Of a DNA stretch of 43,908 bases, positions 1 through 8,515 are shown in pieces. How positions within the stretch are numbered: the first letter of the stretch is position 1; every line of letters begins with the position of its first letter. Where the stretch lies: assembly GCA_030154025.1 (NCBI GenBank), contig JASKKT010000019.1, forward strand, positions 1-43,908. The letters run 5' to 3'. Source of the DNA: Methanolobus sp. Lineage in GTDB: Archaea > Halobacteriota > Methanosarcinia > Methanosarcinales > Methanosarcinaceae. The notes under the pieces are model-generated. The model was not told the origin of the DNA, ran no database searches, and worked only from the letters and a program-made list of their open reading frames with translations. A program made the position numbers and the translations under genes.

Positions 1-144
1 GAGGGTTTCCGGAAGGGACCTGAAAATATTAATAAGGCCATTGCGAATATACGGGAAGGTATTATTAACTATATAGTACATGACAGCACAGGCAGTCACA
101 GAACTACCCTCAGGATAGTAAGCGATCATAACATCAAGGATTAA
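1..144 (+). CDS. C-terminal tail of an unidentified protein (partial)
   Basis: The first forward frame is open from base 1 to a TAA at 142-144, giving 47 residues that end in IVSDHNIKD. The residues look like genuine protein (charged helix, then a beta-like segment with STGSHRTTL), and the frame stops 17 bases before the next gene, so this is probably the end of a gene that starts outside the window. I do not recognise the family from so short a tail. It may be co-transcribed with the aconitase-family gene that follows. Confidence 0.55.
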   Translation, partial: EGFRKGPENINKAIANIREGIINYIVHDSTGSHRTTLRIVSDHNIKD

Positions 145-161
145 ATCACAGACTGATCAAT

Positions 162-1448
162 ATGTCTACCAACACTGACCAAGCAATGACGATCTCTGAG
201 AAGATCTTTTCCAAGGCTTCCGGGAAAACGGTAAAAGCCGGCGAATTCGTAATGGCCAACATAGACAGGGCAATGACCCATGATATCACAGGACCCCTTG
301 CTGTGGAAGGGTTTTATGAGATCATGCGGGACAAGGAAGAGAAAAAGGTCTGGGACCCCAGCAAGATAGTGATCCTCTTTGACCACCAGGTGCCTGCAGA
401 TTCCCTTAACGCTGCTGCGAATCATACAATGCTCAGGAAATTCGCAAAGGAGCAGGGCATCATCAATTATGACGTTTATGAGGGCGTGTGTCACCAGGTC
501 ATGCCAGAGAAGGGGCATGTTAAGCCCGGAGACCTTGTAGTCGGTTCCGATTCACACACCTGCGCCTATGGCGCACTCGGCGCATTCTCCACAGGCATAG
601 GCTCGACTGACATGGCTGCGGTCTTTGCGTCCGGCAAGCTCTGGTTCAAGGTTCCCGAGACCATCAGGTTCGAGGTCAACGGAAAGCTTCCGAAGCATGT
701 GTACTCCAAGGATGTCATCCTTCACCTGATAGGAGACGTAGGCGCCGAGGGAGCAAGGTACAAGGCCGCAGAATACGCAGGCTCAACTGTCAGGGATATG
801 CCAATGTCCGAGCGTATGACTGTTTCCAACATGGCTATCGAGATGGGCGGCAAGGCAGGTATCATCGAGGCCGACAAGGTGACGGAGAAGTACCTGCAGG
901 AACGCATCCCCGGATTCAAACTGGACTCCTGCTGGAAGTCAGACAAGGATGCTGTATTCTCAGAAGTAAGAGAGTACGATGTCAGCAAACTCGAGCCCCA
1001 GGTCGCCTGTCCTCACAACGTGGACAACGTGAAACCCGTAAGCGAGGTGGAAGGCATCAAGGTAGACCAGGTGTTCGTAGGATCATGCACCAACGGCAGG
1101 TTCGAGGACATAGAGGTAGTTGCCAAGATGATGGGTGACGAGCCCGTTGCAAAAGGTGTCAGGCTGCTTATAATACCCGCCTCCAGGACCGAATACATGA
1201 AGGTGCTCAGGGCAGGCTACATCGAGCAGTTCATGGAAGCCGGCGCAATGGTGGAATCACCATGCTGCGGACCATGCATGGGAGGCTCTTTCGGGCTTCT
1301 CGGGGATGGCGAGATCGGCCTGGCTACATCCAACAGGAACTTCAAAGGAAGGGAAGGAAGCCCGCAATCATTTGTCTATCTCAGCTCCCCTGCAACAGCA
1401 GCGGCCTCCGCGCTTACCGGAGAGATCACTGATCCGAGAAAGATATAA
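162..1448 (+). CDS. Homoaconitase / 3-isopropylmalate dehydratase large subunit
   Basis: The 428-residue product belongs to the aconitase superfamily, archaeal LeuC/HacA branch. Such subunits pair with a separate small subunit and isomerise 2-isopropylmalate (leucine synthesis) or homologous tricarboxylates (2-oxosuberate synthesis for coenzyme B in methanogens). The [4Fe-4S] ligands are visible as C309 in GSCTNGR and C369 and C372 in CCGPCMG. The substrate motif GSDSHTC is near residue 130 and SRT near 341. Length matches the family (about 420). The small subunit, which sets substrate length in the methanogen enzymes, is not in the window, so LeuC and HacA cannot be separated here. No clear Shine-Dalgarno precedes the ATG at 162; an ATG at 186 is an alternative. 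Confidence 0.9.
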   Translation: MSTNTDQAMTISEKIFSKASGKTVKAGEFVMANIDRAMTHDITGPLAVEGFYEIMRDKEEKKVWDPSKIVILFDHQVPADSLNAAANHTMLRKFAKEQGIINYDVYEGVCHQVMPEKGHVKPGDLVVGSDSHTCAYGALGAFSTGIGSTDMAAVFASGKLWFKVPETIRFEVNGKLPKHVYSKDVILHLIGDVGAEGARYKAAEYAGSTVRDMPMSERMTVSNMAIEMGGKAGIIEADKVTEKYLQERIPGFKLDSCWKSDKDAVFSEVREYDVSKLEPQVACPHNVDNVKPVSEVEGIKVDQVFVGSCTNGRFEDIEVVAKMMGDEPVAKGVRLLIIPASRTEYMKVLRAGYIEQFMEAGAMVESPCCGPCMGGSFGLLGDGEIGLATSNRNFKGREGSPQSFVYLSSPATAAASALTGEITDPRKI

Positions 1449-1603
1449 GCACACCGTGCTCTGTCTTTTTTGGAGAAAGATACCAAAACAAATATATGAG
1501 AAAATTCATATGATAGTTTCAGACGTTGGAATACCAACACGCTCCCGTCATATTGTGATGGATTACACCAACGTCACCATATTATTTTTTGATGTGAGTC
1601 ATT
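1449..1603 (+). promoter_or_regulatory. hisE promoter and structured leader, attenuator-like
   Basis: A TATA-like AAATATATGAG near 1488-1499 would start transcription near 1515-1525. The leader then holds GACGTTGG at 1522-1529 and its exact complement CCAACGTC at 1568-1575, followed at 1579-1590 by a T-rich run before the hisE ATG at 1604. TTGG at 1526-1529 can pair instead with CCAA at 1534-1537 (loop AATA), so two exclusive foldings are possible. The long stem plus T-run could also simply terminate the upstream gene. Confidence 0.4.
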
Positions 1604-1903
1604 ATGCCTGATGCTGACCTTTCCATTCTCAACGAGATCTACGAAGTCATACTTGAACGTAAGAACACGCCGGTGGATAGTTCCTATGTCTGCTCCCTGC
1701 TGAATCACAGGAAAGGCATTAACAAGATACTGGAGAAAGTGGGAGAGGAATCCATCGAAACCATACTGGCAGTCAGGAATGACAATCGGGAAGAGATCAT
1801 CTCGGAGTCTGCCGACCTGCTCTTCCATTTGCTGGTGATGTTTGCGGCAAAGGACATCTCCCTCGTGGAGATCGCAGAAGAGTTCAAAAAGCGCAGGAAA
1901 TAA
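1604..1903 (+). CDS. hisE: Phosphoribosyl-ATP pyrophosphatase HisE
   Basis: This 99-residue protein has the size and motifs of archaeal HisE, an all-alpha NTP pyrophosphohydrolase that removes pyrophosphate from phosphoribosyl-ATP in the second step of histidine synthesis. The metal-binding acidic helices are visible as EKVGEESIE near residues 44-52 and [12 protein letters not shown] near 67-78. The start is the ATG at 1604 after a structured leader. No other his gene is in the window, as is usual for archaea where his genes are dispersed. It converges on the CBS-domain regulator with a shared hairpin between them. Confidence 0.93.
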   Translation: MPDADLSILNEIYEVILERKNTPVDSSYVCSLLNHRKGINKILEKVGEESIETILAVRNDNREEIISESADLLFHLLVMFAAKDISLVEIAEEFKKRRK

Positions 1904-1927
1904 GGAATACCAGGAAGAAGTAAGAAG

Positions 1928-1954
1928 AGAGATACCAGTTCCACTGATATCTCT
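1928..1954. terminator. Bidirectional hairpin between hisE and the CBS gene
   Basis: AGAGATA at 1928-1934 pairs with TATCTCT at 1948-1954, with an inner CAGT/ACTG stem after one C-A mismatch and a three-base loop. Pyrimidine-rich DNA follows the stem on both strands. Its place between two convergent genes fits a shared terminator. Confidence 0.5.
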
Positions 1955-1961
1955 GTTTCTG

Positions 1962-2837
1962 TCAGTATATTGTCAATTCGTGGAATACATCCTTCTTTGA
2001 CAGGACACCTCTGGGAACCCCCTCGAAAGATACCAGCAGGAAGCCTATGTTGTGCTTGTCGAATATCTTAACGGCATCATATAGGGATGTCTCGGCATCC
2101 ACCGCGATAAGTTCCTTTGTCATGATGTCCTTGACCCTTGCGGTCATCTTGCCACTTGCCACGGCATCCCCTATATCTGTCAGGGTGACTATCCCGACTA
2201 TTTCCTCGTTGTCCTTTACAGGTGCGCCGTGAATACCGTGGTCTACGAGCAATCTTGCAGTTTCCTGGATACTGGCACCGATATTGATGGAAATGATATT
2301 CATGTGGGCATAGTTCTTTACAGGTTTCTTGGGAAGTGAGATCATCTCGCTTATACAGAAGACCAGGGTGTTCTGCGTATCGTCACGGCCCACCACTTCC
2401 CCGCTTATCACCAGCTTATTTACAGGCGTCGGGCCCACCTGCACCTTATCACCCTGTTCAAAGCTTTTTATGCTGCCAAGTACCTTTATGTTACCGTGGC
2501 ACATGTCAGGGTGCCTGACCGTGGTGAAACTTATCTCAGCCACAGTTGCGCCATCCACCAGCTTGTCGTTCCTGAAGAGCGGCACCACGGCTTCATGATC
2601 CATGGCTGTTATGCTGAGAGCTTCATAGGCATCGCCGGTGGCCTTATATCCCCCTTTGGGACCGGGGACACCTTCAACGAGCCCAAGCACTTTCAGGGAT
2701 TGCATCTGATTTCTAACAGTACCTGGATTGCGGTTTATGAGTTCGGCGATCTCCTCGCCCTTTACAGCACGATCTTTCTCTCTCTGAAGATTAATTAATG
2801 CGATCAGAATATCTTTTTGGATAGGAGCCAGCTCCAT
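1962..2837 (-). CDS. HTH and CBS-domain transcriptional regulator
   Basis: The 291-residue product has an N-terminal winged helix (about residues 1-75, with NRNPGTVRNQMQSLKVLGLV as recognition region), a middle beta-rich part and two CBS domains at the C-terminus (about 165-290; GIHGAPV and VGIVTLTDIGDAV in the first, IGFLLV and RGVLSKKDVF in the second). CBS pairs usually bind adenosyl ligands, so it is probably a ligand-sensing DNA-binding protein; this family is widespread in methanogens and its targets are largely unknown. I place the start at the ATG at 2837, behind GGTGATTTC, rather than a longer frame to 2873. It is divergent from NOG1, and a dyad around the NOG1 TATA box is a possible operator. 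Confidence 0.85.
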   Translation of the reverse strand: MELAPIQKDILIALINLQREKDRAVKGEEIAELINRNPGTVRNQMQSLKVLGLVEGVPGPKGGYKATGDAYEALSITAMDHEAVVPLFRNDKLVDGATVAEISFTTVRHPDMCHGNIKVLGSIKSFEQGDKVQVGPTPVNKLVISGEVVGRDDTQNTLVFCISEMISLPKKPVKNYAHMNIISINIGASIQETARLLVDHGIHGAPVKDNEEIVGIVTLTDIGDAVASGKMTARVKDIMTKELIAVDAETSLYDAVKIFDKHNIGFLLVSFEGVPRGVLSKKDVFHELTIY

Positions 2838-2879
2838 GAAATCACCGTTCCCTGAATAATAATACATACTCAAAAGGGA

Positions 2880-2972
2880 TATATATATTTGTAGTATATC
2901 AGATAGATATTATTGAAGAATATATTTTTAAAGGGGAGGAACACCAATTTATATGTAAAGGTGATTACCCCT
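2880..2972. promoter_or_regulatory. Divergent promoter with dyad around the NOG1 TATA box
   Basis: A minus-strand TATA (AAATATATATATCCC, about 2880-2895) serves the CBS regulator. For NOG1 the TATA-like AATTTATATG (2946-2955) lies between inverted arms: AGGGG 2932-2936 with CCCCT 2968-2972, and CACC 2942-2945 with GGTG 2960-2963. A protein bound to these arms would block TBP, so this is an operator candidate. Confidence 0.45.
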
Positions 2973-2989
2973 GAGCAGGTAAAGAGATC

Positions 2990-3970
2990 ATGATATTTGA
3001 AAAAATCCACACTGTCCCTACATCTGATGAACTCGTGGACAAGGCATTCAGGAGAGCCACCCGCGCAATGTCCGGTAAGACAATTACCGGAAGGGAGACA
3101 TCTCTCAAGGCCAATGAGTCAATGATACTGACCGCGGCCAACATACTTACCGATAACCTCTCAAATGCGGTGCGCCGCTTCCCCAGCTTCGACCGGGTCC
3201 AGCCCTTCTACTACGAGCTGGCCGATATACTTGTAGGTGTCGATGAGCTGAGGAAGGCCCTGGGCAGGATAGAATGGGCAAGCGCCAAGATACATGAAGT
3301 GGCCAGGGAACACGTAGGAAAGATGCGCCGCTCAAAAGACCCCATCATGGTGAGGAAGCAGGCCTTTGGACGTATGGGGTCCATTATGAAGTCCATCGAT
3401 AAGGAACTGCTGCTGCTCAACGAGGCGCGCAACAAGCTGAGGAAGCTGCCTGCAGTACATGATGAACCCACAATCGTCGTCGCAGGCTATCCCAACATAG
3501 GCAAATCCAGTTTCGTATCAAAGGCTACCGGGGCAACACCAGAGATAGCGCCATACCCCTTCACAACAAAAGGCGTGTCCATCGGACACTTCATGATAGG
3601 CAATGACAGGTACCAGGTGATGGACACTCCGGGACTGCTGGACAGGCCCATGTCAGAGAGAAATGAGATCGAGCTGCAGGCTATCTCAGCACTGAAACAT
3701 CTCAAGGCGGTAGTCCTGTTCATAATCGACCCCACTGAGACCTGCGGATATGAGATCAGAGACCAGGAGAACATGCTCAACGAGGTCAGGCAGCAGTTCC
3801 CGCTACCCATACTGGTGGTTGCGAACAAGTCCGATCTTCCACAGTTCAGGGAACTGGATTTAGTTGACATGAAAATGTCCACGATGACAGGGGACGGTAT
3901 CCCTGAGGTCATGGACAGGCTTGTGAAAATGATAGAGGAAAATAAGAACAACGAGAATGAAACAGAGTGA
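2990..3970 (+). CDS. NOG1-family ribosome-biogenesis GTPase
   Basis: The 326-residue product is an archaeal NOG1 (Obg/Drg-related) GTPase, a family linked to large ribosomal subunit assembly. A helical NOG1 N-terminal domain covers residues 1-155 and the G domain follows: P-loop GYPNIGKSS at 166-174, Switch I with PYPFTTKG at 188-195, DTPG at 212-215 and NKSD at 279-282. It lacks the long eukaryotic C-terminal extension, as usual in archaea. The ATG at 2990 follows AGGTAAAGAGATC, a weak Shine-Dalgarno. It converges on the aminotransferase gene with only 12 bases between the stops. Confidence 0.92.
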   Translation: MIFEKIHTVPTSDELVDKAFRRATRAMSGKTITGRETSLKANESMILTAANILTDNLSNAVRRFPSFDRVQPFYYELADILVGVDELRKALGRIEWASAKIHEVAREHVGKMRRSKDPIMVRKQAFGRMGSIMKSIDKELLLLNEARNKLRKLPAVHDEPTIVVAGYPNIGKSSFVSKATGATPEIAPYPFTTKGVSIGHFMIGNDRYQVMDTPGLLDRPMSERNEIELQAISALKHLKAVVLFIIDPTETCGYEIRDQENMLNEVRQQFPLPILVVANKSDLPQFRELDLVDMKMSTMTGDGIPEVMDRLVKMIEENKNNENETE

Positions 3971-3982
3971 TCCCTGTTTCTC

Positions 3983-5098
3983 TCAAAGGATCTTTTCCAT
4001 AATCCCAAGAGCTCTTTTTATCTCTGCCTGGGAGGTGGCATAGGACAGGCGCATATGACCCTCTCCGCCGCTCCCAAAGGCAGTTCCCGGCACAACGACA
4101 ACACCGTTTGAGATGCATTTCGCCACGACCCCCAGATAGTCATCGACTTCAGGGAATGCGTAGAATGCGCCCCTGGGTGGGTCGCATCTCATGCCAAGGG
4201 AGTTCAGGCCTTTGACGATCATGTCCCTGCGCTGCCTGAACTCCTCGCGCATTTGCACCACAGGCTCTATGGGACCGTTCAGTGCTGCAAGGGCTGCCTT
4301 CTGGGCAATGGAGTTGGCGCATGCCTGTACATACTGATGTACCTTTATCATCTGGTCAACATACTGCTGCCTTGCGGCAATGTACCCAAGCCTCCAGCCA
4401 GTCATGGAGTACGTCTTGGAGGTCGCATTGATGGTTATCACATTGTCCGAGTACCGGGCAGGGCTCACATGTTCTCCTTCATAGATGAAATGCTCATAGA
4501 CCTCGTCCGAGATAAGCGTGATGCCATGGTCATCGGCAATCTCTGCAAAGGCCTTCATGTCACTCCTGCTTTGCACGGCACCGGTCGGGTTTGCCGGGGA
4601 ATTGACAATGAATGCCTTTGTACGCGGAGTGATCCTCTCCACAATGTCCTCGGGCCTCAATGTGAGGTCATCTGCAAGAGGAACTGAGGTCACCTTACCG
4701 CCCATGAGTTCCACAAGGGCATTATAGGAAACAAAACCAGGGTTTGCGATGAGCACCTCATCACCAGGGTTAACAAGGGATGCAATAGCCAGTTCCAGAG
4801 CTTCCGATGCCCCGGAGGTAACAATTACCTCATTGGGGGTTACACTGAAATTGTTCTCCCTCTCGAATTTGGAGCTTAGTGCCTGCCTGAGTTCAGGCAT
4901 ACCCGCCCCATGGGTATAACCTGTGAAACCCTCGTTGATGGCATCGATCGCGGCCTGCTTGATGTGAGCAGGAGTATCAAAGTCCGGCTGCCCGAGTCCT
5001 AGATTGATGGCATTGGACCCTGCGGCTTCGAACATCTTCCTGATACCGGATATGTCGATGTTCAGCACCCTTTGTGCAAACCTGGGAGAAGTCATCAT
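3983..5098 (-). CDS. Class I/II aminotransferase (aspartate aminotransferase-like)
   Basis: The 371-residue PLP enzyme has fold-type I landmarks: GLGQPDFDTP near residue 35, the SGASEAL phosphate-contact loop near 95, NSPANPTGAV near 165, the DEVYEHF aspartate and the Schiff-base lysine in NATSKTYSMTGWRLGY near 230. It transfers the amino group between an amino acid and 2-oxoglutarate. The closest recalled relatives are methanogen aspartate aminotransferases, but substrate cannot be fixed from sequence. The start is ATG ATG at 5098, 7 bases behind the hexulose-phosphate isomerase stop, so it is likely the last gene of that transcript. Confidence 0.88.
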   Translation of the reverse strand: MMTSPRFAQRVLNIDISGIRKMFEAAGSNAINLGLGQPDFDTPAHIKQAAIDAINEGFTGYTHGAGMPELRQALSSKFERENNFSVTPNEVIVTSGASEALELAIASLVNPGDEVLIANPGFVSYNALVELMGGKVTSVPLADDLTLRPEDIVERITPRTKAFIVNSPANPTGAVQSRSDMKAFAEIADDHGITLISDEVYEHFIYEGEHVSPARYSDNVITINATSKTYSMTGWRLGYIAARQQYVDQMIKVHQYVQACANSIAQKAALAALNGPIEPVVQMREEFRQRRDMIVKGLNSLGMRCDPPRGAFYAFPEVDDYLGVVAKCISNGVVVVPGTAFGSGGEGHMRLSYATSQAEIKRALGIMEKIL

Positions 5099-5105
5099 AT
5101 CCCTC

Positions 5106-5723
5106 TTATTCGATATTGGTGTGCCTGGATTTGAGATCAGCTTCCGATGCGCCTGTGATGTAGATAAGTTCGGCGATCACGGCATCAAGGAATACGCTTG
5201 CAGAGGTCTCGAAGGAAGTGCCAAGCGGAGTGAGGTATGTGTACTCACCGCGCATGTGGCGCTCCAGGTATCCTCCTGCATCGTCCTTGGTCCTTCCGGG
5301 AAGCACAACGACTACATCCGAAAGATTACCCAGCTTTGAATCCTTGTTGGAGGTTATGGCTATGACCGTAGCCCCGATATCCTTGGCAACTTTTCCAAGG
5401 TCCGATACTGAGCGGGTCTGGCCTGAGCCGGATATGGCGACGATGGTGTCCTCAGTGCTGACAGCCGGTGTTGTAGTCTCACCGACCACGTGGGAAGAAA
5501 GGCCAAGGTGCATGAGCCTCATGGCAAAAGCACGGCCAACAAGTCCGGATCTTCCCGCACCCAGGACGAAGATACGTCTTGCTTTCAGGATAGCTGAAAG
5601 CATCTGCTTTATGGAATCGTCATCGAGTTCCTGTGCGACCCTTTCAAGATGATGGGCCATAAGGAGTATAGAAGATTTAAGATGATAACATTCTGTACAT
5701 TCGGGAGAGTTTGCATCTGCCAT
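5106..5723 (-). CDS. hxlB: 6-phospho-3-hexuloisomerase
   Basis: The roughly 205-residue product is a SIS-domain isomerase that interconverts D-arabino-hex-3-ulose 6-phosphate and fructose 6-phosphate. In archaea lacking the oxidative pentose phosphate pathway this step runs toward pentose phosphate and formaldehyde, the reverse ribulose monophosphate route. Visible signatures are VLGAGRSGLVGRAFAMRLMH, the ETTTPA loop and ISGSGQTRSV, typical of PHI. The start at 5723 has GAGGT 8 bases upstream; a longer frame to 5738 has no such site. The hexulose-phosphate synthase partner is not adjacent. Confidence 0.9.
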   Translation of the reverse strand: MADANSPECTECYHLKSSILLMAHHLERVAQELDDDSIKQMLSAILKARRIFVLGAGRSGLVGRAFAMRLMHLGLSSHVVGETTTPAVSTEDTIVAISGSGQTRSVSDLGKVAKDIGATVIAITSNKDSKLGNLSDVVVVLPGRTKDDAGGYLERHMRGEYTYLTPLGTSFETSASVFLDAVIAELIYITGASEADLKSRHTNIE

Positions 5724-5750
5724 AATAAGGAACCTCACACATCAAGCTAA

Positions 5751-6263
5751 TCAATAATCATAATTCTTATCTTTTACATCTTCCTTATAGTTGATGTTTT
5801 TTATCTTCCAGCCGTCAATGCCACTGAGCTCCTCATACAGACGCATGATATCAGAGTCATCTCCGGTCCAGTAGCAGTCCACGACGATGTCCTCCTTCTT
5901 AAGTCCTCTGCTTATGGAGCCTGCAAGGGCGAACAAGGCCTTCTTGCTGGAAAAAGGAATATTGAATGTGGTCCTGTAACCCTCTTTTGTCCTTGCATAG
6001 GACACCAGCACATATCCGTTGCTCTCATAATATGTGATCTCATCGAAATCACATATCACCTCGAGCTCATGCACGGTTGACTGGTCTATCCGGGACATCC
6101 CGAGAAGTATCTGGCCTATTACCAGATCGGGCACCTGACGCCCGAACCATATGGAGATCTTACCATAGGTACATACCACATTCACGTCATCTCTCCCCAT
6201 TTCAAAGGAAGAGAGGGAAAGATGAGGAGATATCAGGGGTTCTTTGTCATCTTTTATTCGCAT
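5751..6263 (-). CDS. Unknown conserved-looking protein (170 aa)
   Basis: I do not recognise this family. It is a soluble alpha/beta protein without signal peptide or membrane segment, with the recognisable segments GKISIWFGRQVPDLVIGQIL and a basic, tyrosine-rich C-terminus. It lies 14 bases after the DUF2073 gene and before hxlB on the same strand, so it is probably co-transcribed with the Era-like GTPase and DUF2073. Composition matches its neighbours and the frame has no internal stop over 170 codons, so I take it as real. Confidence 0.7.
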   Translation of the reverse strand: MRIKDDKEPLISPHLSLSSFEMGRDDVNVVCTYGKISIWFGRQVPDLVIGQILLGMSRIDQSTVHELEVICDFDEITYYESNGYVLVSYARTKEGYRTTFNIPFSSKKALFALAGSISRGLKKEDIVVDCYWTGDDSDIMRLYEELSGIDGWKIKNINYKEDVKDKNYDY

Positions 6264-6277
6264 TAAGGTTCACGCAA

Positions 6278-6640
6278 TTACTTCTGTGTCGAGATGAGAG
6301 CACTTATCATATTGCGGTCTTTCCTGAGAGTCTTCAACTGGTCCGCAGGCCCGATCACCGTCATTCTTGTCTTGAGGGTGTTCTTCTTTAAGAGCCTTCC
6401 GAAAATCGACGTATCCACTTCGCCGGGATAACTTTCCATCTCTATACCGGAAAAACCGTCAGGTTCGATAAGTGTCATGGTCATCTCAATGAGACTTGCT
6501 TCCTCCTCCGGGCTTAAACCCTTTTCAAGGACAAGAATCTTACCCTCCTTCACCTCATCGATAATGAACCTGACCTTTTCCACAGGGGTCATTTCAGCGA
6601 GCCTGTGCTCTGAGACCAAATCCATCTGAAAACCCTGCAT
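6278..6640 (-). CDS. DUF2073 protein
   Basis: The approximately 120-residue product matches my recollection of DUF2073, an archaeal family of unknown function that is commonly next to an Era-like GTPase, as here. It starts with LVSEHRLAEMTPVEKVRFII, then an acidic LSPEEEASLIE helix and a C-terminal MTVIGPADQLKTL segment. The ATG at 6640 has GGTGAGTATA in front; a GTG at 6649 overlapping the GTPase stop is an alternative. The tight coupling suggests the GTPase and DUF2073 act together, perhaps in translation or RNA metabolism; that is inference. Confidence 0.82.
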   Translation of the reverse strand: MQGFQMDLVSEHRLAEMTPVEKVRFIIDEVKEGKILVLEKGLSPEEEASLIEMTMTLIEPDGFSGIEMESYPGEVDTSIFGRLLKKNTLKTRMTVIGPADQLKTLRKDRNMISALISTQK

Positions 6641-6645
6641 TATAC

Positions 6646-7281
6646 TCACCCAAACCTCTTTGCGATCTCTTCGTATAAAGTATCTATGTTCTTACCTTCC
6701 AGGGCAGATATAGATACCATCGGGTGCTGTGGGAAGGCATCCCTGATCGTAGAGGGGGAGGCATCAGGAAGGTCCACTTTATTGGCTGCAATAAGGAGAG
6801 GAAGACTACGGGCTTCCATGTTGCCTATAACTGTCACATTGACCTGCGTGAAAGGGTCTTCTGTGGCGTCCATCACAAGAATGACTCCGTCAAGGTTGTC
6901 GAGCCACTTGACAGCTTCGATCACACCTTCAGTAGCCTCTTTTGCACGTCTTTTGGACTCATTCTCGTCCATACCCTGCTCCATGAACTCATGGAAATCT
7001 ATCTTTGTGGCAAGTCCGGGGGTATCGATGATATCAAGGGTGATAGAACCGCCGTTAGTCTTTATGGTCACACCCTCCCTGCGCCTTGCACGTCTTGTCT
7101 CGTGGGCGATATGTGATACAGAACCCATGGCATCCCCTGTCCAGTCCCTGAGGATCCTGTTTGCAAGAGTAGTCTTACCGGCATTAGGGGGGCCATATAT
7201 ACCAATACGCGCATTCTGTTTTTTGAACAGTTTCTTAAAGAGGTCTGCAAAGTTCCTTTTTATTTTTCTTATTACGCCCAT
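6646..7281 (-). CDS. Era-like GTP-binding protein (archaeal)
   Basis: This 211-residue GTPase has a basic N-terminal helix (residues 1-22, rich in K and R), then a complete G domain: P-loop GPPNAGKTT at about 30-38, DTPGLAT at about 84-90 and NKVD at about 165-168, ending with the SALEGKNI G5 region. It has no KH domain, so it is not a true Era; archaeal members of this group are uncharacterised. GGAGGG sits 5 bases before the ATG at 7281. It heads the likely operon with DUF2073, the 170-residue protein, hxlB and the aminotransferase. Confidence 0.88.
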   Translation of the reverse strand: MGVIRKIKRNFADLFKKLFKKQNARIGIYGPPNAGKTTLANRILRDWTGDAMGSVSHIAHETRRARRREGVTIKTNGGSITLDIIDTPGLATKIDFHEFMEQGMDENESKRRAKEATEGVIEAVKWLDNLDGVILVMDATEDPFTQVNVTVIGNMEARSLPLLIAANKVDLPDASPSTIRDAFPQHPMVSISALEGKNIDTLYEEIAKRFG

Positions 7282-7403
7282 TCATTCCCTCCATGAGGCG
7301 AATTAACTGATCTTTTGAATGTTATTCTAGTATAAACGATCACTGGAATATAATTGTTATTATATGACTCCGGCAATAATAGTTACCAGATATCAGCACA
7401 TGG

Positions 7404-8447
7404 TTATTTCTGCCTTGCCATTGCCGAATTTATGGCAATCTCCGCAACATTGGCGCCATAATCGGCAGTCCGGTCAATACTGTCAACAACGGTTCCCAGA
7501 GCAACGATTGCCTCGTGGGATTCGATCCTGAGGCTGGCCTCGTAGAGGTGCTTGAGCAAAGGTTCCATCTTTGCGACCCTCTCGATGACCTGGTTGGCAA
7601 GGTCTACATCAAAGTTATATAGAGAATCTATAGCATCCTCAACTATCTTCCTGGAGAGGTCGCTGGTCCTTTCTATCATGTCCATTACATCATCAGGTAT
7701 AGGCTGCTTCAGTAAGAAAGTCACTCTGGCGATCTTACGGGCATGATCGGCAATGCGCTCTATAGGTCCTGCCGCCATCCTCAGGTCGTGGTACTCATCT
7801 ATGGAAGCATCAGCAGCGTCCGGAAGTTTTGCCCCCCTGAGCACTGCGCGGTACTGCTTTGCGGTCAGGAGAAACAAACGGTCAACATCATCATCCCTGT
7901 GATCGATATCAAGAGCCAGGTCAGTATCAAGGGTCTTGATTGCTTTTATAGCGTCCATATGCATGGAGTTCGATATAAGGAACATCCTGCGCACACTCTT
8001 TTTTATCGAGATCTCATCCGGATTGAGCAGGTCCTGAATGACCACTTTCTTTGCAGTCTCTTCTATGATCTCCGGGCCGATAAGCTTGTAGCACATCTCC
8101 CGGATTATGTTCTTCTGGTCCGCAAGGATGCGGTCAGCTTTTATCTCGATGATGTCGGAGCCTACAAGATACGCGGCTATTATATCCCGTTTGAGGATAT
8201 CGCCCATCCTTCCGGTAACATCTATCTGGCATTTCTTTACAGGAGGAGCATCATGTACCGGGTCGATGATAAGTTTCCCATCCGGCTGAGGATATAAACT
8301 GAGCCTGCTGCCGGTCTTGATACCGACCTTATCCGCCCATGTCTTGGGAAGGGAAATAATATATGTGGAGCCACCCGTTTGCTGAACTTTTCTTGTTTCT
8401 ATTATAATCCCTCTAAAGGCCTTGTTTTTGACGAATATATAGAACAT
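7404..8447 (-). CDS. AbrB-PhoU fusion, phosphate-uptake-type regulator
   Basis: The product joins an N-terminal SpoVT/AbrB swapped-hairpin DNA-binding domain (TRKVQQTGGSTYIISLPKTW, about residues 17-60) to two PhoU-like helical domains (about 115-345). Archaeal proteins of this form are annotated as phosphate uptake regulators. No pst genes are in the window, so its target is unclear. The start is uncertain: the ATG at 8447 lies only a few bases behind the TATA box, which would leave it untranscribed, while the conserved domain begins 15-17 codons later just after AGAGGGATTATAATA on the coding strand, where only ATT/ATA codons are available. Confidence 0.85.
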   Translation of the reverse strand: MFYIFVKNKAFRGIIIETRKVQQTGGSTYIISLPKTWADKVGIKTGSRLSLYPQPDGKLIIDPVHDAPPVKKCQIDVTGRMGDILKRDIIAAYLVGSDIIEIKADRILADQKNIIREMCYKLIGPEIIEETAKKVVIQDLLNPDEISIKKSVRRMFLISNSMHMDAIKAIKTLDTDLALDIDHRDDDVDRLFLLTAKQYRAVLRGAKLPDAADASIDEYHDLRMAAGPIERIADHARKIARVTFLLKQPIPDDVMDMIERTSDLSRKIVEDAIDSLYNFDVDLANQVIERVAKMEPLLKHLYEASLRIESHEAIVALGTVVDSIDRTADYGANVAEIAINSAMARQK

Positions 8448-8515
8448 CTAGTAGTATATATAGGTGCTCTTTTGATGGGGAGAACAATATATAACAGAAG
8501 ATAATATTATATTTC
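8448..8515. promoter_or_regulatory. Divergent promoters with TATA boxes
   Basis: For the minus-strand AbrB-PhoU gene a TATA box (CCTATATATAC on that strand) lies at about 8454-8464. For the plus-strand membrane protein, AACAATATATAAC lies at about 8484-8496, 20-30 bases before the ATG at 8516, which would make that mRNA leaderless. Confidence 0.5.

Noticed and set aside
1306-1611. A 101-codon forward frame over the end of the aconitase gene
   Set aside because: It overlaps a well-supported gene in another frame; only its last 33 codons (1510-1611) are considered as a possible small leader frame.
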